From: Azoarcus sp. CIB
GTDB taxonomy: Bacteria > Pseudomonadota > Gammaproteobacteria > Burkholderiales > Rhodocyclaceae
Direction of reading: 5' to 3'
NCBI RefSeq assembly: GCF_001190925.1
Contig: NZ_CP011072.1
Location: 496,001-560,000 of the forward strand
DNA length: 64,000 bases
The notes beneath the pieces are model-generated. The model had not been told where the DNA came from, did not search any database, and worked only from the letters and a program-made list of their open reading frames with translations. Below, piece after piece: positions 27,110-35,258 of the stretch. Position 1 is the stretch's first letter; each line of letters starts with the position of its first letter. Both the position numbers and the translations under genes were made by a program.

Positions 27110-28033
27110 ATGCAACTGCCGCAAAAAGTGCGCATCGTCGACGTCGGTCCGCGCGACGGGCTGCAGAACGAGAAGCAGACCGTGTCGACCGAAACCAAGG
27201 TCGAACTCATCGCGCGTCTCGCCGACGCCGGCCTGACCGCGATCGAGGCGACCTCCTTCGTGTCGCCGAAATGGGTGCCGCAGATGGGCGACAACGCCGA
27301 GGTGATGGCGCGCATCGCCCGCCGGCCGGGCGTCGCCTACCCGGTGCTGACGCCGAACCTCAAAGGTTTTGAAGCGGCGCTCGCAGCCGGCGCCGAGGAA
27401 GTCGCGGTGTTCGGCGCGGCGTCCGAGTCCTTCAGCCAGAAGAACATCAACTGCTCGATCGCCGAATCGCTGGAGCGCTTCCTCCCGGTCACCGAGGCGG
27501 CGCACGCCGCGGGCGTGAAAGTGCGTGGCTACGTGTCCTGCGTCGCGGGCTGCCCCTACGAGGGGCCGGTCGCGCCGGAGAAGGTCGCCGAGGTGGCCGA
27601 AACGCTGATCGCGATGGGTTGCTATGAAGTGTCGCTGGGCGACACGATCGGCAGCGGCAATCCCGCGAACATCTCGCGCATGCTCGAAGCGGTGATCAAG
27701 CGCGTGCCGGTCGAGCGTCTCGCCGGCCATTATCACGACACCTACGGCATGGCCGCGGCGAACATCTACGCGTCGCTGCAGATGGGCGTGTCGGTGTACG
27801 ACGCCTCCGTCGGCGGCCTGGGCGGCTGCCCGTATGCGGCCGGTGCGTCGGGCAACGTCGCGACCGAGGATGTCGTGTGGCTGCTGAACGGGCTGGGCAT
27901 AGCCACCGGCATCGATGTGGAGCGCCTGGTCGACATCGCCGCTTGGATCAGCGGGGTGCTCGGCCGCGAGCCGGCCTCGCGCGTGGCCCGTGCGGTGCTC
28001 GCGAAGCGGGCGAAGGCGGCCTGTTCGGGCTGA
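27110..28033 (+). CDS. liuE: Hydroxymethylglutaryl-CoA lyase
   Basis: A 307-residue DRE-TIM metallolyase cleaving HMG-CoA to acetyl-CoA and acetoacetate. N-terminal [12 protein letters not shown] carries the metal and substrate residues, SLGDTIG and HYHDTYGMA carry further metal ligands, and [19 protein letters not shown] holds the catalytic cysteine. The ATG follows GGGAG at normal spacing and 20 bp after the hydratase gene, so both are in one operon. The final acetoacetate step would need the thiolase upstream or a CoA-transferase elsewhere. Confidence 0.95.
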   Translation: MQLPQKVRIVDVGPRDGLQNEKQTVSTETKVELIARLADAGLTAIEATSFVSPKWVPQMGDNAEVMARIARRPGVAYPVLTPNLKGFEAALAAGAEEVAVFGAASESFSQKNINCSIAESLERFLPVTEAAHAAGVKVRGYVSCVAGCPYEGPVAPEKVAEVAETLIAMGCYEVSLGDTIGSGNPANISRMLEAVIKRVPVERLAGHYHDTYGMAAANIYASLQMGVSVYDASVGGLGGCPYAAGASGNVATEDVVWLLNGLGIATGIDVERLVDIAAWISGVLGREPASRVARAVLAKRAKAACSG

Positions 28034-28125
28034 CTTCGTGCTGCAACAATGAACTCGATCGGGCTGCGGCGGACCAAATACCACAACAAGCCGCACCCGA
28101 TACCTACAACACCCCCGACCCCGAC

Positions 28126-28329
28126 ATGAGCATCGCATCCCCCTGCATCAACATCTGTCGCATGAGTGCGACGACCGGCCTGTGCGAAGGCTGTTTCCGC
28201 AGCCTCGACGAGATCGCGCGCTGGAGCCGCAGCGAGGACGCCGACAAGCTGCGCGTCCTCGAACTCGTCGCCCAGCGCCGCGCCGCCTCCGGTACCGCGC
28301 CACGCCTTGCGTCGACGGAGGGCGCATGA
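28126..28329 (+). CDS. DUF1289-family cysteine-rich small protein
   Basis: A 67-residue protein with the DUF1289 signature SPCINICRM...GLCEGCFRSLDEIARW; four cysteines probably bind a metal. It is out of frame with neighbouring long ORFs and was chosen for this motif. Its stop overlaps the ATG of the next gene by ATGA, so translation is coupled. Function is unknown for the family. Confidence 0.8.
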   Translation: MSIASPCINICRMSATTGLCEGCFRSLDEIARWSRSEDADKLRVLELVAQRRAASGTAPRLASTEGA

Positions 28330-28508
28330 GCGAGGCGCTGTGCGTCGGCGTGTGCATGATCGACTGGGACTCCGGCGTGTGTCTCGGTTGCGGGCGCACG
28401 CCCGAGGAAATCAACGGTGTGCCAGTGCCGCCGGCCCCGGCCGAACCGCCGAAGCCCGCGCCGCTACCCGACAACGTCGCCGCGCAGGTCGGCGAAGGCT
28501 CCGAATGA
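28326..28508 (+). CDS. Second DUF1289-like small cysteine protein
   Basis: 60 residues beginning MSEALCVGVCMIDWDSGVCL, followed by GCGRTPEEINGV: the same CxxxC...CxxC arrangement as the preceding gene, with a proline-rich tail. It overlaps both neighbours by ATGA, forming a three-gene translationally coupled unit with the first DUF1289 gene and the MBL hydrolase. The short length and the overlaps are the main evidence that it is translated. Confidence 0.7.
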   Translation: MSEALCVGVCMIDWDSGVCLGCGRTPEEINGVPVPPAPAEPPKPAPLPDNVAAQVGEGSE

Positions 28509-29425
28509 GCGTCGCAGCCACCTTGCCCGACACGATCCGCGTGCTCGAACGCGGCTGGCTGTCGGCCAACAACGTCGTGCTGTTCGATGGCGGCGACGCG
28601 ACGGTCGTCGATAGCGGCTACGTCAGCCACGGCGCGCAGACCGTCGCGCTGTTGCGCGAGGTGCTGGCGGGGCGGCGGCTCTCGGATCTCGTCAACACGC
28701 ATTCGCACTCCGACCACATCGGAGGGAATGCCTTGGTGCAGCGCACCTTCGGCTGCGCGATCACGGTGCCCGCGGGCATGTTGCCGACGGTTGCCGCCTG
28801 GGACGAGGACGCGCTGCTGCTGACCACTGCGGCGCAGTCGGGTGAACGCTTCCATGCCGACCGCGCGCTGCACCCCGGCGACACGCTGGAGATGGGCGAG
28901 CTCGTATGGCGGGCGATCGCCGCGCCCGGCCACGACATGGATGCGCTGGTGTTCCACAACCTGGATCGACGCATCCTGATCTCGGGCGACGCGTTGTGGC
29001 GCGACGGCTTCGGCATCCTGTTCGCCGAGGTGCTGGGCCTGGGCGACGGCATCGGCGCCGCGCGGCGCACACTGGAATCGATCGCGCGCCTACCGGTGGA
29101 CATCGTGATCCCCGGCCACGGCGCACCCTTCGTCGAATTCGACGACGCGCTCGCGCGCGCCTTCGCCCGCCTGCGCGCCTTCGAGGAGGACGGCTCGCGC
29201 ATGGCGCGCAATGCGATCCGCGCCTGCATGACCTTCTCGCTGCTCGACGTGCGCAGCATGGCGATCGACGCGCTGCCGCAGCATCTCGCCAGCGTGCCGC
29301 TGTACCGCGAGGCCAATGCGCGTTTCCTCGGCCTGACGCCCGAGGCGCTGGCGGACTGGCTGGTCGGCGAACTCACGCGGGCCGGGGTCGTCCGGCGCGA
29401 AGGCGAGCTGCTGGTCGCCGCCTGA
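28505..29425 (+). CDS. Metallo-beta-lactamase-fold hydrolase coupled to DUF1289 genes
   Basis: A 306-residue MBL-fold enzyme: NTHSHSDHIGGN (metal-binding HxHxDH), AAPGHDMDALVF, LISGDALW and IPGHGAPF supply the remaining ligands. A roughly 80-residue helical C-terminal domain follows. The start ATG overlaps the preceding stop. Substrate unknown; glyoxalase II, thioesterase or phosphodiesterase-like activity are all possible for this fold. Confidence 0.85.
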   Translation: MSVAATLPDTIRVLERGWLSANNVVLFDGGDATVVDSGYVSHGAQTVALLREVLAGRRLSDLVNTHSHSDHIGGNALVQRTFGCAITVPAGMLPTVAAWDEDALLLTTAAQSGERFHADRALHPGDTLEMGELVWRAIAAPGHDMDALVFHNLDRRILISGDALWRDGFGILFAEVLGLGDGIGAARRTLESIARLPVDIVIPGHGAPFVEFDDALARAFARLRAFEEDGSRMARNAIRACMTFSLLDVRSMAIDALPQHLASVPLYREANARFLGLTPEALADWLVGELTRAGVVRREGELLVAA

Positions 29426-29514
29426 TCCGACTTTAGTCATAGTTGTCATCGTCCCGCGCTGGCCGTGGAGCCTCGCTTTGGCGATAATCGACGCTCCACG
29501 CGGAGTTTCGGGTC

Positions 29515-30393
29515 ATGCAGATCGTTCTGATTAGTGGCTTGTCGGGTTCGGGCAAGAGCGTCGCGCTCAAGGTGCTCGAAGACGCCGGCTATTACGCCGT
29601 CGACAACCTCCCGGCGAGCCTGCTGGCCAAGCTCGCGGCCGAACTGCGGCGATTGGGCTACGAGCGCGTCGCGGTCGCCGTCGATGTGCGCTCCGGCGTC
29701 AACATCGAGGCGCTGCCGCAGAAGGTCGAGCATCTGCGCAAGACGGTCGGCGACCTGCGCGTGATCTTCCTCGAAGCGCGCGACGACACGCTGATCGCGC
29801 GCTTCTCCGAGACACGCCGCAGGCATCCGTTGGCGAGCGACGAGGTCTCGCTCGAGGAGGCGATCCAGAAGGAGCGCGACGCGCTCGAATCGATCGCCGC
29901 GCTCGGCCACCGCATCGACACCAGCGACCTGCAGGCCAACACGCTGCGCGCGTGGATCAAGGACTTCATGCAGATCGAGGCGACGGCCGGGCTCACGCTG
30001 ATGTTCCAGTCCTTCGGCTTCAAGTACGGCATTCCGCTCGACGCCGATCTCGTGTTCGACGTGCGCTGCCTGCCGAACCCGCATTACGACCCGCTGCTGC
30101 GCCCCTTCACCGGCAAGGACCAGCCGGTGATCGACTTCCTCGAGAACCTGCCGGAGGTCGACCAGATGTACGAGGACATCCGCCGCTTCATCGCGACCTG
30201 GCTGCCGAGCTATGCGCGCGACAACCGCAGCTACCTCACCGTCGCGATCGGCTGCACCGGCGGTCAGCACCGTTCGGTGTACCTTGCCGAGAAGCTGGGG
30301 CAGCATTTCGCCGGATCGGTCCGCGTACTGGTCCGCCACCGTTCGGCCGCCCGCCGCCAGGTCGACCACGGGGCGCGGCCGGCGGACCAGTGA
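29515..30393 (+). CDS. rapZ: RNase adapter protein RapZ
   Basis: A 292-residue P-loop nucleotide-binding protein. Walker A is GLSGSGKS at residues 8-15; later motifs are DVRCLPNPHY and the C-terminal GCTGGQHRSVYLAE, all diagnostic for RapZ/YvcJ, which binds small RNAs and controls glucosamine-6-phosphate synthase expression in enterobacteria. GGAG precedes the ATG. An 8-bp inverted repeat (CGTGGAGC...GCTCCACG, 29464-29500) lies just upstream. The usual ptsN/hprK neighbours are absent; instead it overlaps the NusG-II gene by GTGA. Confidence 0.93.
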   Translation: MQIVLISGLSGSGKSVALKVLEDAGYYAVDNLPASLLAKLAAELRRLGYERVAVAVDVRSGVNIEALPQKVEHLRKTVGDLRVIFLEARDDTLIARFSETRRRHPLASDEVSLEEAIQKERDALESIAALGHRIDTSDLQANTLRAWIKDFMQIEATAGLTLMFQSFGFKYGIPLDADLVFDVRCLPNPHYDPLLRPFTGKDQPVIDFLENLPEVDQMYEDIRRFIATWLPSYARDNRSYLTVAIGCTGGQHRSVYLAEKLGQHFAGSVRVLVRHRSAARRQVDHGARPADQ

Positions 30394-30779
30394 AAGCGCG
30401 TCTGGCCGAATGGATCGTCCTGCTGCGGCCGGGCGACTGGCTGGTGCTCGCCGGCGCGCTTGCGCTGTGCGTCCTGTCGGCGCTGACGCTGTGGCGCGGC
30501 GGGGCGCCGGACAAGGCGGTCGTGCGCGCCGGCGGCAAGGTGTTCGCCGAAGTGGGGCTTGCGCGCGCGCAGGTCGTCGAAGTGCCCGGCCCGCTGGGCG
30601 TCACGCGCATCGAGATCGAGCCGGGCCGCGCGCGCGTCGCATCCGATCCCGGTCCGCGCCAGTACTGCGTGCGTCAGGGCTGGCTCACGCGCTCGGGTGC
30701 GGTGGCGATCTGCGCCCCCAATCAGGTGTCCCTGAGCCTCGCTGGCGGTGCCGCGGACTATGATTCCCTCAACTATTGA
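30390..30779 (+). CDS. NusG domain II-like membrane-anchored protein
   Basis: A 129-residue protein starting with GTG that overlaps the rapZ stop by 4 bp. One N-terminal membrane helix (WLVLAGALALCVLSALTL) is followed by a beta-rich domain ending CVRQGWLTRSGAVAICAPNQVSL, as in stand-alone NusG domain II proteins. These are commonly paired with Gx transporter genes, as here. It is probably anchored facing the periplasm; its function is not established. Confidence 0.75.
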   Translation: MKARLAEWIVLLRPGDWLVLAGALALCVLSALTLWRGGAPDKAVVRAGGKVFAEVGLARAQVVEVPGPLGVTRIEIEPGRARVASDPGPRQYCVRQGWLTRSGAVAICAPNQVSLSLAGGAADYDSLNY

Positions 30780-31287
30780 GATCGTGCCGACCCCGGACGA
30801 CCAGCGCATCGCGCGGCTGGCCGCTGCCGCGATCGTGCTGACCGTCGCCGAGGCTGCGATTCCCTTGCCGCTTCCCGGCGTGAAACCGGGGCTGGCGAAC
30901 ATCGTCACGCTGATCGTGCTCGCGCGCTGGGGCTGGCGCGACGCCGTGTGGGTCGCGCTGCTGCGCGTGTTCGCCGGCAGCCTGCTGCTCGGCCAGCTGT
31001 TCGCGCCGGGCTTCTTCCTCAGCCTCTCGGGCTCGCTCGCCAGCCTCGCCACGCTCGGTCTCGCGATGCACCTGCCGCGACGCTGGTTCGGTCCCGTGAG
31101 CCTCAGCGTGTTTGCCGCCTTCGCGCACATCGGCGGCCAGCTCGTGCTCGCGCGACTGTGGCTCGTGCCGCATGACGGCGTGTTCTATCTCGTGCCGGTC
31201 TTCGCCCTCGCCGCGACGGTGTTCGGCCTGGTCAACGGACTGGTGGCCGCGAAGCTGATGCAGGGTCGGGTCTCGAGGAAGATTTGA
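30760..31287 (+). CDS. Gx transporter-family (heptaprenyl diphosphate synthase component I-like) membrane protein
   Basis: About 175 residues with four to five hydrophobic helices. PLPLPGVKPGLANIVTLIVLA is the family hallmark, with LLRVFAGSLLLGQLFAPGFFLSLSG following. It overlaps the NusG-II gene by 20 bp (ATG 30760; a GTG at 30748 is also possible). Members resemble small substrate-binding transporter subunits and often sit beside ApbE and NusG-II genes; no ApbE gene is present here. Confidence 0.8.
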   Translation: MIPSTIEIVPTPDDQRIARLAAAAIVLTVAEAAIPLPLPGVKPGLANIVTLIVLARWGWRDAVWVALLRVFAGSLLLGQLFAPGFFLSLSGSLASLATLGLAMHLPRRWFGPVSLSVFAAFAHIGGQLVLARLWLVPHDGVFYLVPVFALAATVFGLVNGLVAAKLMQGRVSRKI

Positions 31288-31341
31288 TCGCGGCATAAAA
31301 AATAATAATATGCTGATACTTATCGAGAGAGGAGAGATGAC

Positions 31342-31923
31342 GTGAGCGAACAAGCGATCAGCCGTTTTCCGGTCCCCGAACTGAAGGATCTGCCCGTCGA
31401 CATCCGCGAGAAGATCCTCGCGGTGCAGGAGAAGGCGGGCTTCGTGCCCAACGTCTTCCTCACGCTCGCCCACCGTCCGGATGAGTTCCGCGCCTTCTTC
31501 GCCTACCACGACGCGCTGATGGAGAAGAACGAGGGGCTGACCAAGGCGGAGCGCGAGATGATCGTCGTTGCGACCTCGGGCGCGAACGAGTGCCTCTACT
31601 GCGTCGTCGCGCACGGCGCGATCCTGCGCATCCGCGCGAAGAACCCGCGCGTCGCCGACCAGGTCGCGACCAACTACCGCAAGGCGGAGATCACGCCGCG
31701 CCAGCGCGCGATGCTGGATTTCGCGATGACGGTCGCCCTCGACGCTGCAACTGTCGACGAGGCCGACTTCGCTGTCCTGCGCGAACACGGCTTCAGCGAG
31801 GGCGACATCTGGGACATCGGCGCGATCGCCGCCTTCTTCGCGATGAGCAACCGCCTCGCGAACCTCTCCAGCATGCGGCCGAACGACGAGTTCTACCTGA
31901 TGGGGCGCCTGCCCAAGGTCTGA
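31342..31923 (+). CDS. Peroxidase-related AhpD/carboxymuconolactone decarboxylase-fold protein
   Basis: A 193-residue protein with the AhpD-like redox motif NECLYCVVAHGAI (CxxC plus histidine) in an all-helical domain, matching the 'uncharacterised peroxidase-related enzyme' family. GTG at 31342 is the start, with GAGAGGAGAG just upstream; an ATG at 31337 in another frame runs straight into TGA after one codon. The preceding 50 bp are unusually AT-rich, suggesting its own promoter. It probably acts in peroxide or thiol redox chemistry. Confidence 0.85.
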   Translation: MSEQAISRFPVPELKDLPVDIREKILAVQEKAGFVPNVFLTLAHRPDEFRAFFAYHDALMEKNEGLTKAEREMIVVATSGANECLYCVVAHGAILRIRAKNPRVADQVATNYRKAEITPRQRAMLDFAMTVALDAATVDEADFAVLREHGFSEGDIWDIGAIAAFFAMSNRLANLSSMRPNDEFYLMGRLPKV

Positions 31924-31949
31924 GGCTGTCCGGACAGGCGCCCCATCAG
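31897..31949. terminator. Hairpin spanning the coding 3' ends of two convergent genes
   Basis: A perfect 15-bp inverted repeat (CTGATGGGGCGCCTG at 31897-31911 and its complement at 31935-31949) with a 23-nt loop. One arm is inside the last codons of the peroxidase-related gene; the other reaches the stop codon of ruvC. It is probably a shared bidirectional terminator, without a T tract. Confidence 0.6.
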
Positions 31950-32509
31950 CGCTGCTCCGGCATGACGAGGATGCGCCCCGCGCGCCGCCGCCCGCTGGGC
32001 ACGCCGGCGAAGCCCTCGCCGCCATGTGCGTGGCAGATCGCGCACGCGAGCGCGTCCGCCGCGTCCGGGCCGGGGCTGCCGTCGAGCGCGAGCAGGCGCT
32101 GCACCATGTGCTGCACCTGCTCCTTGTTCGCCTTGCCGTAGCCGACCACCGCCTGCTTGACCTGCAATGCCGTGTATTCGTGCACCGGCAGGTCGCACGC
32201 CACGGCGCCGCAGATCACCGCGCCGCGCGCCTGCCCGAGCAGCAGCGTGGATTGCGGGTTCACGTTCACGAACACCTTCTCGACCGCGGCCTGATCCGGG
32301 GTATAGGTCGCGACGACTTCGCGCACGCCGTCGAGCAGCGTCTTCAGTCGCCCGGGCAACTCGCCGTCGCGCGTCCTGATGCAGCCGCTCGCGACGTAGC
32401 GCAGCTGGCTGCCGAGCTTGTCGATGACGCCGAAGCCCGTGATGCGCAGCCCGGGGTCGAGGCCCAGGATGCGGGTGGCGACGATGCGCGATGCGGAGAT
32501 TTCCTTCAT
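31946..32509 (-). CDS. ruvC: Holliday junction resolvase RuvC
   Basis: About 187 residues. The catalytic acidic residues are visible in [30 protein letters not shown] and [16 protein letters not shown], the normal RuvC set. The protein cuts Holliday junctions with RuvAB; no ruvAB genes are in the window, and yebC, often its neighbour, lies about 14 kb away. Start ATG 32509 chosen over GTG 32515; no strong Shine-Dalgarno helps decide. Confidence 0.95.
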   Translation of the reverse strand: MKEISASRIVATRILGLDPGLRITGFGVIDKLGSQLRYVASGCIRTRDGELPGRLKTLLDGVREVVATYTPDQAAVEKVFVNVNPQSTLLLGQARGAVICGAVACDLPVHEYTALQVKQAVVGYGKANKEQVQHMVQRLLALDGSPGPDAADALACAICHAHGGEGFAGVPSGRRRAGRILVMPEQR

Positions 32510-32663
32510 CCGCACATTCTACGGGATGGCCGCGACTCTCCATTGCGCCGACTTCGTCGTGCAATTCCTTACATGACGATCGGATTGACCGCATCCGATG
32601 CCGGTACGATACTCGCACCCCGCTGCCATTCACCGCATTGCGATAACAAACAGGAGACCCCCA

Positions 32664-34481
32664 ATGATCAGACCCTCACTGCTCGGCATCGCCGTCGCGG
32701 CGGCATTCAGCGCGAGCGCGACCGCTGCCGATTTCAGCAACACGTATTTCTTTGGCGACAGTCTGAGCGATGCCGGCAGCTTTTCGGCCTTCGTGCCGCC
32801 CGGCACCGGCCGCTTCACGACCAATCCGGGCCCGGTGTGGAGCGAGAATCTCGCCGCCGCGCTCGGCACCGACGCCACCCCGGCCGTGGCCGGCGGCACC
32901 AACTACGCGATGGGCGGCGCGCGCGTGACGTCCCTGCCGGGATATCCCGACGCCGATCCGACCCGCTTCGCCACGCCGATCCAGAGCCAGATCGCCACCT
33001 ACCTCGCGTCCACCGGCGGCCGGGCCGACCCGGGTGCGCTGTACTCGGTGTGGGGCGGCGCCAACGATCTGTTCCTCGCGCTCGATACCTCCACCAACCC
33101 GCTCGGCGACATCGTCACGGCCGCATCCGATCAGGTCGCGGCGATCGGCACGCTAAAGGCCGCGGGTGCGCGTTACATCCTCGTGTCGACGCTGCCCGAC
33201 GTCGGCGCAACCCCTTTCGGCGCCTCCGTCGGTCCCGCCAATGCCGCTGGCATCACAGCGCTGTCGAGCGCCTATAACCAGGTGCTGTATGGCGGTCTGG
33301 CCGCAGCCCGGATCCAGGTCATCCCGCTCGACACCTTTTCCCTGTTGCGCGAAGTAGGGGCCGATCCGGCCCGCTACGGCTTCGCGAACGCGACGGTGCC
33401 AGCATGTGGTGCAACGCCCTCCTTGCTGTGCACGGCCGCCGACTTTGTTGTGCCCGGTGCCGACCAGAGCTTCCTGTTCGCCGATGGCGTGCATCCGACG
33501 ACCGCCGGCCATCGTGTGATCGCCGACTACGCACTGGGCGTGCTGCGCGCGCCGGGTGCGGTATCGCTGCTGGCCGAGTCGCCGCTCTACACCCGCGAAG
33601 CCCTGTTCTCCACCGTGCAGGACCAACTCGCGCTCGGGGCCTGGGCGCGCGGGCAAAGCGGCCGCAACCTGTGGGCCAGCCTCGGCGGCGGACGCCTCAA
33701 ATACTCGTCGAGCGAAGCGACGCCCGGCGCCAGCGGCAATCCCTACGACCTCGCGGTGGGCGTCGACGCTTGGCTCACGCCTGCGCTCAGCGTCGGCGCG
33801 GCGGTCGGCCTGGCGACGCTGGATGCGGACTTCTCCGCCGACGCCGGCGACTACGAACAGCGCGAGCAGACCGTCGCACTGTATGCCGGCTATCGTAGCG
33901 GGCCCTTGCATGCGACGGCGGTCGGCGCCTTCGGCAGCATCGACTACGACACCCGGCGCGACGTCACCCTCGGCGCGGCGCAGCGCACGATGAAGGGCTC
34001 CACCTCCGGCTCCAACCTCTCGCTGGGCGTGCTCGCCGGCTACGACTTCAGTGCGGGCGCGCTGCGCCACGGCCCTACGCTTGGCGTGCATCTGCAGCAG
34101 GTCGAGGTCGACGGTTTCACCGAGAAGGGGCAGTCGTCGACGACGATGTCCTTCCGCAGCCAGGATCGCGATTCGCTGCTCGGCAGCATCGGCTACCAGG
34201 CGAGCTGGGACCTCGGGCGCTACCTGCCGTACGCGCGCGTCGCCCTCAACCATGACTTCGAGGACGACGACCGTACGGTGCGCGCGAACCTCGCCAGCCT
34301 GCCGGCCAACGGCTTCGCGCTCGCTGCCTTCGCCCCCGAACGCACGTGGGGCACGGCCGTGGTGGGCGTCGGCGCGAAGTTCTCGCCGACGCTGAGCGGC
34401 AACCTCGCGCTGTCGACCCGCGTCGCGCAGGACGACGTGCGCACCTATGCGCTGCAGGCCGGGCTCAGTCTCGGCTTCTGA
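32664..34481 (+). CDS. GDSL-type esterase autotransporter, EstA-like
   Basis: A 605-residue outer-membrane esterase. A signal peptide (MIRPSLLGIAVAAAFSASATA) precedes a GDSL hydrolase passenger: FFGDSLSDAGS (nucleophile Ser), GGANDLF (oxyanion) and DGVHPTTAGH (Asp-His). The last 270 or so residues form an autotransporter beta-barrel ending in aromatic GLSLGF. CAGGAG before ATG 32664 fixes the start. The likely role is a cell-surface lipase or esterase, as for Pseudomonas EstA. Confidence 0.9.
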   Translation: MIRPSLLGIAVAAAFSASATAADFSNTYFFGDSLSDAGSFSAFVPPGTGRFTTNPGPVWSENLAAALGTDATPAVAGGTNYAMGGARVTSLPGYPDADPTRFATPIQSQIATYLASTGGRADPGALYSVWGGANDLFLALDTSTNPLGDIVTAASDQVAAIGTLKAAGARYILVSTLPDVGATPFGASVGPANAAGITALSSAYNQVLYGGLAAARIQVIPLDTFSLLREVGADPARYGFANATVPACGATPSLLCTAADFVVPGADQSFLFADGVHPTTAGHRVIADYALGVLRAPGAVSLLAESPLYTREALFSTVQDQLALGAWARGQSGRNLWASLGGGRLKYSSSEATPGASGNPYDLAVGVDAWLTPALSVGAAVGLATLDADFSADAGDYEQREQTVALYAGYRSGPLHATAVGAFGSIDYDTRRDVTLGAAQRTMKGSTSGSNLSLGVLAGYDFSAGALRHGPTLGVHLQQVEVDGFTEKGQSSTTMSFRSQDRDSLLGSIGYQASWDLGRYLPYARVALNHDFEDDDRTVRANLASLPANGFALAAFAPERTWGTAVVGVGAKFSPTLSGNLALSTRVAQDDVRTYALQAGLSLGF

Positions 34482-34505
34482 CGCTTCTCCGGCGGCGGGC
34501 GACGC

Positions 34506-34991
34506 TCACATGCCCGTCGCCGCGAACCATGACCCGGTCGGACTCGTCACGAAGATGATCGGCGCGATGCACGGTTCCGGCAGACCGACATTGGTTTCGA
34601 TGTAGGAGTCGCCTGTCGGCGTGGCGGGGAAGGGGGCGGTCATCACGTTGATCGTCGACGGATTGCCCGCCGCATCCTTGCTCATGCAGCTGACGATTGC
34701 GCGGAAGGTGGCGGCCGGATTGAGGCCCGTTTCGGTGAGCACGAGGCCGGTGACGCGGATCTCCAGCTTGCCGTCGAACCTGAGTTCCCCTTCCGCCGTG
34801 CTGATCGACCATGGCCGGCCCCCACCGCCGACTCCACGGATCGGATTGGTGGTGCCCGTATAGGGCGCTGCCACCCCCACCATTGAATCGAACTCGAGGA
34901 TCTTGTCCTGCGGCCCCGCGGCCATCGCCGCAGCGCTCATGAGTCCGCTTGCGGCCAGCGCGCAGATGCCCGTCAGTGCGAGTCGTTTCAT
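34506..34991 (-). CDS. Secreted protein of unknown function
   Basis: 161 residues with a clear signal peptide (MKRLALTGICALAASGLMSAAAMA). The mature part is about 135 residues, beta-rich, with two cysteines (SCMSKD and PEPCIAP) that could form a disulfide. AGGAG precedes the ATG. It converges on the EstA-like gene with a 24-bp gap. I do not recognise the family. Confidence 0.65.
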   Translation of the reverse strand: MKRLALTGICALAASGLMSAAAMAAGPQDKILEFDSMVGVAAPYTGTTNPIRGVGGGGRPWSISTAEGELRFDGKLEIRVTGLVLTETGLNPAATFRAIVSCMSKDAAGNPSTINVMTAPFPATPTGDSYIETNVGLPEPCIAPIIFVTSPTGSWFAATGM

Positions 34992-35258
34992 TTTCGTCTC
35001 CTGGTTGGGATTACGCCGTCAGGCGACGTTCGTCTGTCGGCACGTAGTCAACGCGACTCGTACGCGCAATATTCCACCGTCGGGAGCATTGGCCGAAAGT
35101 ACCGCCGATTTGACCAAACCCATGATTGCGCTATGGCTAATGCGCTAGACTTCTGTCATGGGCGGCGCGGCCGTCCCGTCCCGTTTCCGGATTGAAGCCA
35201 CGGGAGGCTGGAAGCGGGGAAGGCTATGCACCGGAATACGCAAAACAAGGGGAAATGC

